Of a stretch of DNA of 5,968 nucleotides, positions 1-5,654 are shown in pieces; the stretch's first letter is position 1; the number at the start of each line of letters is the position of its first letter. Source of the stretch: Compostibacter hankyongensis (GTDB lineage: Bacteria > Bacteroidota > Bacteroidia > Chitinophagales > Chitinophagaceae); NCBI RefSeq assembly GCF_039541075.1, contig NZ_BAABFN010000008.1, positions 1-5,968 on the forward strand, written 5' to 3'. The position numbers and the translations under genes are program-made. The notes under the pieces were generated by a model. It saw only the letters and a list, made by a program, of their open reading frames with translations, had not been told where the DNA came from and did not search any database.

Positions 1-1
1 C

Positions 2-997
2 GACGTGCGGATGGTGCTGACCGAGCAGACAGACCTTTCCCAATACATGGCCACCATGGAGCCCGCCAATACGGCAAAGGAGAGTGCGCTGTTCTACAAT
101 GTCGATCAAACCCGCACGGCAAAACCTCAGGGCTACCCCGAGGACGAGACCACCACCCCGAATACGGCCGTAGCCCGCCTCAATGCCCGGGAGCCGGACC
201 GGAGGATAGGCCCCTCAATCATCCTGAAGGTGATGGCCGGAGACACCCTGCAGGCAGCCGTCCGGGGCTATTACCACCAGCAGGGTACAGCTCCCGATCA
301 GCCTTCCATCCCGGCTGAGGAGATGGTCAGCTCCCTGCTGGCTGCGCTGCCCGGATTGGCCGGACCTGCCGATCCGGGACACCAGGCATCCGCATTCGGC
401 GCCGGTCGGGACCAGGGCCCCAGGTTCACGGCGGGTGACCTGCAACAACTCAAAGAGAAGGACCCGCAGACGGTGAATAATCAAAAACCCCGCGCATATC
501 TGAATTATGTATTCTTTGACAATCAGCTTAACTTCGTAGAAGAAGGCAGCGGGGTGAAGCAGGTGCAGGCAGAGCCGGACGTGCTGGAGACGCTCTCCAG
601 CGGACAGGTCGTAGCCAAAAAATCCGGCTATGTGTATGTCTACACCAGCAACGAAAGCCAGCAGGACGTGCTCTTTGACAACCTTGTGGTGACCCAATCC
701 ACCGGTCCTATACTGGAAGAGACCCATTACTATCCCTTTGGCCAAACGATGGCGGGCATCAGTACCTTGGCTCCCCTCCGGCTGGAGAACCGGTTCAAGT
801 ACAACGGCAAGGAGCTGAATCACCTGGAATTCAGTGATGGAGTGGGGTTGGATATCTATGATTACGGTTTCCGCAATTATGACCCGCAGATCGGACGGTT
901 TATAGAGCAGGATCCCATAACCGACAATCTTGCTACGTTAAGCCCCTATCAATATGCAGCCAATGATCCGATTGCTAATATTGATGTGGATGGGTTA
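2..997 (+). repeat. RHS core direct repeat, copy 1
   Basis: This 996-bp stretch aligns codon for codon, without net gaps, to 2466-3461 (offset 2464). Up to about 848 the two copies are over 90% identical, with identical tracts of about 70 bases (for example about 749-818 and 503-571). From about 849 to 997 identity falls to about 70% by hand count. The repeat probably extends left of the window. It is a ready substrate for homologous recombination that would exchange C-terminal tips. Confidence 0.95.
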
Positions 998-1918
998 GTG
1001 CCCTTCGGCATTCCCTGTCCCGGTACTTCTTCGCTAGCGATATTTTTTGAAAAGGTAGGTGCAGGCATTTCGCAATTTGCCAATTCACCGTTAGCGCGTG
1101 CATTAAGCATATCGATACATACCCTGCAAGATGCCGGTATGATCCAGAATGCAATATCCACCAGCAATATGATCAACAATGCCTTCACAGCTGTAGGGGT
1201 GGGGATTGTATCGAAAACGGGTAACACAGGCGGATCTTGGCCACATCCCATACATATACGTTCATTTGCTCCGTATGAAACCTTTGGTGGAGGCTTTGAA
1301 GGAGATAGTAGAGGTTATAGTACAGCTTTGGGACTTGGAGAAGGGGGAAGCGTTACATCAAGAGTTCAGTATGCTTTTTCTGTAGACCCAAGTGCCCGGA
1401 CATTCAATGTAGGGCATGTATGGAGTAATGAAAGTAGACACCCAATATTGGGAACAGCCAATGCTACTCCAAATGATAAGGCTAACATTACTGGATTTTC
1501 CTCTTCAATGGATAAAGAGGGAAATAGTACTGTCTCATTCACGGCAAATTTGTCTGCTGCAAATCCTTTAACAGAACCTCTTTCTCCTGACATAGACGTT
1601 CATACAAAATTTACATTAACTGAAAACGAAAGGAAAGGAACATTAAATGTAAATGTAGTGCAGACAGGAGATGCTTTCCCTTCTGCAGAAGTATTCATTG
1701 GAGATACTAATGGGAATCAATTATTTATTGGTGTAAGTCCTGCAATGGGCAATCCTTATACAAGTCTTCGGGGAGACAATCATAGGCCGATGATTTCTGT
1801 AAAGTTTACTGTTACTATGGATAAAAAAGGCGTTTTTACAAGCGTTATCCAAGGCAATAAAACATATACACTAAATCAATGGAAAAAATTGATGCAATCT
1901 CAGCCAACGACCAAATAA
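2..1918 (+). CDS. RHS repeat-associated core protein, C-terminal part with unassigned beta-rich toxin tip (5' end outside window)
   Basis: This is the 3' part of a large RHS polymorphic toxin. The reading frame is already open at base 2 (codons for D-V-R-M-V-L), matching the inside of a Bacteroidota RHS protein, so the GTG at 5 and ATG at 11 are not real starts. Counting from base 5, residues 1-331 are core. They include 'GPSIILKVMAGD' (about 69-80), a Pro/Ala-rich variable stretch (about 94-140), 'FFDNQLNFVEEG', 'FDNLVVTQSTGP', 'THYYPFGQTMAGIS', 'FKYNGKELN' and the closing 'YDPQIGRF...NDPIANIDVDGL'. RHS shells normally encapsulate the tip, which is released at or near this closing motif. Residues 332-637 are the tip: a Ser/Ala-rich helical linker, then from about residue 415 an apparently beta-rich domain with 'RSFAPYETFGGGFEGDSRGYST', 'DIDV', 'TGDAFPSAEVFIGD' and 'YTSLRGDNHRPM'. 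I see no catalytic signature I can name. The tip is much more AT-rich than the core. The following gene encodes a membrane protein, which suggests a membrane or periplasmic target. The RHS assignment is secure; the tip function is unknown. Confidence 0.93.
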   Translation, partial: DVRMVLTEQTDLSQYMATMEPANTAKESALFYNVDQTRTAKPQGYPEDETTTPNTAVARLNAREPDRRIGPSIILKVMAGDTLQAAVRGYYHQQGTAPDQPSIPAEEMVSSLLAALPGLAGPADPGHQASAFGAGRDQGPRFTAGDLQQLKEKDPQTVNNQKPRAYLNYVFFDNQLNFVEEGSGVKQVQAEPDVLETLSSGQVVAKKSGYVYVYTSNESQQDVLFDNLVVTQSTGPILEETHYYPFGQTMAGISTLAPLRLENRFKYNGKELNHLEFSDGVGLDIYDYGFRNYDPQIGRFIEQDPITDNLATLSPYQYAANDPIANIDVDGLVPFGIPCPGTSSLAIFFEKVGAGISQFANSPLARALSISIHTLQDAGMIQNAISTSNMINNAFTAVGVGIVSKTGNTGGSWPHPIHIRSFAPYETFGGGFEGDSRGYSTALGLGEGGSVTSRVQYAFSVDPSARTFNVGHVWSNESRHPILGTANATPNDKANITGFSSSMDKEGNSTVSFTANLSAANPLTEPLSPDIDVHTKFTLTENERKGTLNVNVVQTGDAFPSAEVFIGDTNGNQLFIGVSPAMGNPYTSLRGDNHRPMISVKFTVTMDKKGVFTSVIQGNKTYTLNQWKKLMQSQPTTK

Positions 1919-1924
1919 AACGCC

Positions 1925-2308
1925 ATGAAAATTTTAAAGACAAATTGGGTTAATATTTTGATTGTTTTTGTAGGAGTATATTTATATGCAATATTTGCTG
2001 TGCATAGATATCATTCTTCGTTCAATCTTTTTCAAGCATTTATTTCAGCTGGTATATCTGTTTGTTTATATGGTATTTTGTTTTGGCTATTGTTTATAAT
2101 CTTACTAATTATACTTGATTTATTATTAATAGTAAAAAGTCAAAAGAATTTAAGGTCAAAGCTATTATTTGAATGGATTTTGATAAGTCTACCCTTTATT
2201 TATTGGGCAATAAAATATAAAGAATGGATTTTTTTAGTGGGTGTTTTAATATTTTTAATAACACAGTTTTTAAGAGAGAAATTGATATTGCAGAGTACGC
2301 CTAATTAA
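1925..2308 (+). CDS. small polytopic membrane protein, probable immunity protein for the upstream RHS tip
   Basis: This 127-residue protein is very hydrophobic. Likely membrane segments lie at about residues 9-27, 37-70 (long enough for one bent helix or two), 80-96 and 100-116. Short basic stretches (KSQKNLRSK at 71-79, KYK at 97-99) lie between them. It starts 6 bases after the RHS stop codon, has no obvious ribosome-binding site, and is probably co-transcribed and possibly translationally coupled. It is extremely AT-rich compared with the RHS core, as is usual for exchanged toxin/immunity modules. I do not recognise a named family. Position directly after a variable RHS tip is the classic immunity slot, and polytopic inner-membrane immunity proteins are known for pore-forming or membrane-acting toxins (for example the colicin A and E1 types). 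The immunity role is therefore inferred from context and topology, not from a sequence match. RHS sequence resumes one base after its stop, so its 3' end is also a recombination boundary. Confidence 0.8.
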   Translation: MKILKTNWVNILIVFVGVYLYAIFAVHRYHSSFNLFQAFISAGISVCLYGILFWLLFIILLIILDLLLIVKSQKNLRSKLLFEWILISLPFIYWAIKYKEWIFLVGVLIFLITQFLREKLILQSTPN

Positions 2309-2342
2309 TACAAAGACACTGACTATATCGGTGGCTTTTTTT
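2309..2342 (+). pseudogene. RHS core remnant at cassette junction, frameshifted at a T7 run
   Basis: Directly after the preceding stop codon (2306-2308), the same frame reads Y-K-D-T-D-Y-I-G-G-F-F-Y. 'TDYIGGF' is a typical segment of Bacteroidota RHS proteins, normally followed by 'xYRDxTLLYFPTEEGR'. That continuation is present but lies in another frame (I-Y-R-D-H-T-L-L-Y-F, from about 2343). The frame switch falls at seven consecutive T (2336-2342). With one T fewer the two parts would join as G-G-F-F-I-Y-R-D; with four fewer they would match the usual spacing better (G-G-F-I-Y-R-D). The segment is therefore the broken left edge of a displaced RHS cassette and not an intergenic spacer or promoter. 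Confidence 0.7.
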
Positions 2343-4259
2343 ATTTATCGGGACCATACCCTGCTATATTTCCCGACGGAGGAGGGCAGGATACGGTATG
2401 TGCCGGCTCATGGCAGCACTGCCGCCGGCTATACCTATGACTATTTTGTCAGGGATCATTTGGGCGATGTACGGATGGTGCTGACCGAGCAGAAGGATTT
2501 TTCCCAATACATGGCCACCATGGAGCCGGCCAATACGGAGAAAGAGAATGCCCTGTTCTACAATGTAGATCAAACCCGCATGGCAAAACCTCAGGGCTAC
2601 CCCGAGGATGAGACCACCACCCCGAATACGGCTGTTGCCCGCCTAAATGCCCGGGAGCCGGACCGGAGGATAGGCCCCTCGATCATCCTGAAGGTGATGG
2701 CCGGGGATACCCTGCAGGCAGCCGTCCGGGGCTATTACCACCAGCAGGGTACGGCTCCCGATCAGCCTTCCATCCCGGCCGAGGAGATGGTCAGCTCCCT
2801 GCTGGCTGCCCTGCCAGGATTGGCCGGACCTGCCGATCCGGGGCACCAGGCATCTGCGTTCACCGCCAGTCAGGACCAGGGCCCCAGGTTCACGGCGGGT
2901 GACCTGCAGCAGCTCAAAGAGAAGAACCCGCAGACGCTAAATAACCAAAAGCCCAGGGCCTTTTTGAATTATGTATTCTTTGACAATCAGCTTAACTTCG
3001 TAGAAGAAGGCAGCGGGGTGAAGCAGGTGCAGGCGGAGCCCGATGAGCTGGAGACGCTATCCAGCGGAGAGGTTGTAGCCAAAAAGTCCGGCTATGTGTA
3101 CGTCTATACCAGCAACGAAAGCCAGCAGGATGTGCTCTTTGACAACCTTGTGGTGACCCAGTCCACCGGTCCGGTACTGGAGGAGACGCATTATTATCCT
3201 TTCGGCCAGACGATGGCGGGCATCAGTACCTTGGCTCCCCTCCGGCTGGAGAACCGGTTCAAGTACAACGGCAAGGAGCTGAACCATCTGGAATTCAGCG
3301 ACGGGGTAGGTTTGGAATGGTACAGTTACGGCATGCGGGAATATGATCCGCAGATCGGCCGTTTCCCCCAGCTGGATCCGCTCACCGACAAATTTCCTGC
3401 GTTAACTCCTTACCAGTACGCCAGCAATGATCCCATTGCCAATATTGATCTGGACGGGTTGGAGGGGGTGCCTATCTTAAATGCTTTCAGATCCGGAAGC
3501 GAATTTGTAGTGGTCGCTGCCAAGCCGGTAACTACTTCCGCAAAGATCGTAAGCAAATTCTGGAAGATAGAAAGTATTGGCAGTATTTCTTTACACAGTT
3601 TGCAGATCGCCAATACCGTTGTTAACGTCGCTATTGATACGAAGCAAGTAGGAAACAGTGTTGCGGGGAATATGGCCCGGCCTAATCCGACGAATGCTTT
3701 ATTTGCTAACTTTGAGACACCGGATGACAAAGCCCAAAATGCCTTTATAAACTTCTATAGAGATGTAGATTTCGAGCATGGGCAACTTATGCCGGCAGAA
3801 AGTGAATTCGGGGATAGTTTCTTCGGGCATAGAAAAGCATTAAACGGCTTATATGTAGGAGCAGATGGTTACCCATTATCTCCTTCGGAGGAAGCTATTC
3901 AAAAACAAGTAGATGCGGATGTAGCAATCTTTTCGATTATAGATGGTCCAGGGGAGTTTGAGTTGCCATTTCAGGCTCATCATTTTGCAACAACTAAAAA
4001 CACATTTTGGACTCCCAAAATGGAGACTATTGCGAAAAAGTTTGGGCTAGAATTGAAAGGTGAATGGAACATAAAAAGAATACCTCACTTAGGAAGGCAT
4101 CCCAACGAATACCATGAATTTGTCTTTGCGTACATGGAGAAAGCAGCCCAAGAAGCAGGCACTAGTCAAGAAAAATTCTTAGAATTATTTGAGAAGTATA
4201 TCAAACAACCAGTGATTCATAATCCAAAACTTTTACGTAAATCAGGATGGAAAAGATGA
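2331..4259 (+). CDS. orphan RHS C-terminal cassette with AHH-type HNH/Endo VII nuclease tip
   Basis: This is a second RHS C-terminal fragment carrying a different toxin. The open frame can begin at GTG 2331 (or in-frame ATG 2475), but neither looks like a true start. It has no signal peptide or RHS N-terminus, and the RHS similarity extends upstream across a frameshift. Residues about 5-377 are core ('TLLYFPTEEGRIRYV', 'DHLGDVRMVL', 'THYYPFGQTMAGIS', closing 'NDPIANIDLDGL'), close to 95% identical in protein to the first copy up to 'FSDGVGL'. Residues 378-642 are the tip. Its C-terminal part has the AHH signature of the HNH/Endonuclease VII nuclease superfamily: A549-H550-H551, then N580, H586 in 'HLGRH', H590 and Y594-H595. 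In this fold such histidines coordinate the metal and activate water for DNA cleavage, so the tip is a likely DNase toxin with intact key residues. The cognate immunity gene overlaps by ATGA. The fragment is probably silent unless recombined behind a full RHS gene. Confidence 0.88.
   Translation: MAFFIYRDHTLLYFPTEEGRIRYVPAHGSTAAGYTYDYFVRDHLGDVRMVLTEQKDFSQYMATMEPANTEKENALFYNVDQTRMAKPQGYPEDETTTPNTAVARLNAREPDRRIGPSIILKVMAGDTLQAAVRGYYHQQGTAPDQPSIPAEEMVSSLLAALPGLAGPADPGHQASAFTASQDQGPRFTAGDLQQLKEKNPQTLNNQKPRAFLNYVFFDNQLNFVEEGSGVKQVQAEPDELETLSSGEVVAKKSGYVYVYTSNESQQDVLFDNLVVTQSTGPVLEETHYYPFGQTMAGISTLAPLRLENRFKYNGKELNHLEFSDGVGLEWYSYGMREYDPQIGRFPQLDPLTDKFPALTPYQYASNDPIANIDLDGLEGVPILNAFRSGSEFVVVAAKPVTTSAKIVSKFWKIESIGSISLHSLQIANTVVNVAIDTKQVGNSVAGNMARPNPTNALFANFETPDDKAQNAFINFYRDVDFEHGQLMPAESEFGDSFFGHRKALNGLYVGADGYPLSPSEEAIQKQVDADVAIFSIIDGPGEFELPFQAHHFATTKNTFWTPKMETIAKKFGLELKGEWNIKRIPHLGRHPNEYHEFVFAYMEKAAQEAGTSQEKFLELFEKYIKQPVIHNPKLLRKSGWKR
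2466..3461 (+). repeat. RHS core direct repeat, copy 2
   Basis: This is the partner of 2-997 in the same orientation. RHS core similarity here extends further left than the window allows to be compared, to about 2309. The last 150 bases (3313-3461) are diverged from copy 1 and appear to travel with the nuclease tip. Confidence 0.95.
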
Positions 4260-4855
4260 AAAAATATTATTTTTTAGGAGGGAAGCATACTAAAGTCGGT
4301 ACAGTAGCCTTTGCTTCTGGGGAAATTAAACTAAATCATGAGTTAATTTCAGAACTTGAAGATAAATCAATAGTGCCTTTTGATTTTGTCTTGAGAAAAG
4401 CAATAGAAGGACGAGATCAGCTTATATATAGTGAGGATCTAAGTGAATTAAGTGTATTGTGGCAAGATTATCAGGCTAATAGTTTAGCGTGGCCCATGAT
4501 GTCAGAGAAAATGAAAAATATAATACAAGTGAATTTGAAAGGGAACGAGGAATTAGATTGGATTACTTGTACTGTTAAGGCTAATGAAGAATGTAAGACA
4601 TATTATATATTGAGATTTAATAAAATGTTAGATGTGTTGAATATAGAAAAAACATTGTTTATTAATGGAACAGATAACGTATTACAGCCTTGCTTCTCGT
4701 TAGATAAGCTAAAAGATTACAATGTTTTCACAAAACCATTTTCTTATAATTTATGGAAAATCACTCCTGCTATTTATATAAGCGAAGAATTAAAAAAAGA
4801 AATGCAGAAGGCGTTATTGACTGGAATAACCTTTGAGGAGACAAGGGTGGAATGA
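4256..4855 (+). CDS. Imm11/Imm43-like immunity protein, probable antidote to the AHH nuclease
   Basis: The protein is a 199-residue soluble, AT-rich product. I chose ATG 4256 because it overlaps the nuclease stop codon as ATGA, a common arrangement for translational coupling, and because a purine-rich AGGATGG (4244-4250) sits 5 bases upstream. ATG 4247 would add three residues. The body resembles the Imm11 (DUF1629)/Imm43 group of immunity proteins: an N-terminal 'YYFLGG' strand, a central 'MMSEKMKNII' helix (the 'SxKmkxiI' pattern), 'YYILRFNKMLDVL', and a C-terminal 'FSYNLWKITPAIYISEELKK...TGITFEETRV'. Family membership is recalled by pattern, not by search. Immunity genes of this group are known next to HNH-superfamily toxins, which fits the neighbour. 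The expected role is to bind and neutralise the nuclease in the cytoplasm. Confidence 0.8.
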   Translation: MKKYYFLGGKHTKVGTVAFASGEIKLNHELISELEDKSIVPFDFVLRKAIEGRDQLIYSEDLSELSVLWQDYQANSLAWPMMSEKMKNIIQVNLKGNEELDWITCTVKANEECKTYYILRFNKMLDVLNIEKTLFINGTDNVLQPCFSLDKLKDYNVFTKPFSYNLWKITPAIYISEELKKEMQKALLTGITFEETRVE

Positions 4856-4953
4856 AGAGTCGGCATCAGAAAAAGATTACTGCCCGCGATCAAAAAATCA
4901 TCAAGGGGATATTTAATTTTTTCAGGGAAGTATTCCCGATACTGGTGCAATAA
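4852..4953 (+). CDS. short basic ORF overlapping the immunity gene stop (doubtful gene)
   Basis: A 33-residue frame starts with ATG overlapping the preceding TGA (ATGA, 4852-4855) and ends at TAA 4951-4953. It begins M-K-S-R-H-Q-K-K-I-T and has a hydrophobic second half (I-F-N-F-F-R-E-V-F-P-I-L-V). The overlap geometry is the only positive sign. The surrounding 270 bases look like decayed coding sequence, so chance is quite possible. No function can be proposed. Confidence 0.2.
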   Translation: MKSRHQKKITARDQKIIKGIFNFFREVFPILVQ

Positions 4954-5128
4954 CTGCCACTGGAACTTCAAGATAAGTAGAGGCGAGGCCTTAGTTGATG
5001 GAGAAATTAAACACTGAGAGAGTAATAGTTCTCAATGAATAGATGATTTTACTAAAACAATCATTCATTATAATGGCGAGTGGGTAGATGGAGTTTTGAA
5101 AGCAGTTGATGATTTTAAAGTCAAGTAA
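4856..5128 (+). pseudogene. probable decayed third toxin tip (interrupted coding remnant)
   Basis: No convincing intact gene lies in this 270-base stretch. One frame, the same as the preceding immunity gene, is open for 53 codons after its TGA. It is then interrupted by TGA at 5015-5017 and 5036-5038, and is open again for 29 codons until TAA 5126-5128. The pieces look protein-like: the first contains a C-x-x-C-H pattern ('YWCNNCHW') and the last reads 'NGEWVDGVLKAVDDFKVK' before the stop. That final stop lies 3 bases before the next ATG, the spacing expected between a toxin and its immunity gene. No RHS core is recognisable here. I infer the remains of an older tip; the family cannot be named and other frames also hold short open pieces. 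Confidence 0.4.
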
Positions 5129-5131
5129 TCT

Positions 5132-5566
5132 ATGAAAGTTCGTTGTATCTATAATACCGGAGAAGCATTAAGGGGTTATGAAAATAAGCCTTTAAGCAAA
5201 GATGAATTGGGAAAGTTTGGGTCTACGGGACATACTGAATTTGGGTTAATAATTGGTAAGGAATACATAGTAATGGGAATGATTTTGGGTGAAGGGACTT
5301 TGGATTACTTAATAGACGATGGCGGGTACGCTTCTGCATATCCATATCCTCTTTTTGACGTTATTGATAATAAACTTCCTTCAAGTTGGTTTTTTAAATC
5401 ATTAAAAAACACGGATGAAAACTATCCCTATCAGGAAGCTATTTGGGGGTACTACGAATTAGTCTTTGATGATACCCACTATGAAAAACTGGTAGATGTT
5501 GACGAAGATGCCCAACGAATATACTTCAGACGAAAGATAGCGTTGGAAAGAGAATTAGAAGAGTAA
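5132..5566 (+). CDS. uncharacterised acidic protein, candidate orphan immunity protein
   Basis: The product is 144 residues, soluble and acidic, with no signal peptide or membrane segment. Features visible are an N-terminal 'MKVRCIYNTG', 'GHTEFGLIIGKEYIVMGMIL' forming a probable small beta-barrel or SH3-like strand set, 'LIDDGGYASAYPYPLFDVID', 'YELVFDDTHYEKLVD' and a charged C-terminal helix ending E-R-E-L-E-E. It looks like a conserved small hypothetical protein of Bacteroidota, but I cannot give it a family name. It starts 3 bases after the stop of a decayed reading frame and lies between an Imm11-like gene and an RHS fragment. That is where the immunity gene of a third cassette would be, so retention of an antidote after loss of its toxin is the favoured reading. 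An unrelated cargo gene cannot be excluded. The ATG has no clear ribosome-binding site, which is normal for this phylum. Confidence 0.75.
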   Translation: MKVRCIYNTGEALRGYENKPLSKDELGKFGSTGHTEFGLIIGKEYIVMGMILGEGTLDYLIDDGGYASAYPYPLFDVIDNKLPSSWFFKSLKNTDENYPYQEAIWGYYELVFDDTHYEKLVDVDEDAQRIYFRRKIALERELEE

Positions 5567-5654
5567 CAATAACCTAAAGTCTGGCAAGGCTATGCTTTTT
5601 TCAGTGGGTTTTTGAGAAAGGGATAAAATTTGTGGGATCAATAGGTCATTCGCC

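Noticed and set aside
5..13. GTG/ATG at the left edge as a true gene start
   Set aside because: The frame is open to the window edge, and copy 2 shows the same protein continuing upstream ('DHLGDVRMVL'), so these codons are internal.
215..823. Long minus-strand open frame opposite the RHS core, repeated in pieces at 2364-2573, 2643-2846 and 3057-3287
   Set aside because: It mirrors the GC-rich coding strand of both core copies; the copies break it differently and the protein is low quality with no recognisable motif.
1741..1800. Colicin M-like catalytic motif around 'GDNHRP' in tip 1
   Set aside because: Only an aspartate near a histidine-arginine pair is shared; the required spacing and surrounding residues are not present.
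4774..4971. Minus-strand 65-codon frame over the immunity gene end and decayed region
   Set aside because: It overlaps the well-supported Imm11-like gene on the other strand and shows no family resemblance.
5581..5606. Possible terminator (GGCAAGGCTATGC followed by T6)
   Set aside because: The stem is only about three or four base pairs with a weak fit, too poor to call an intrinsic terminator.
5622..5634. Bacteroidota -7 promoter box (TAnnTTTG) at TAAAATTTG
   Set aside because: There is one base too many between TA and TTTG and no clear -33 TTG element at proper spacing; the downstream RHS piece is probably a fragment.
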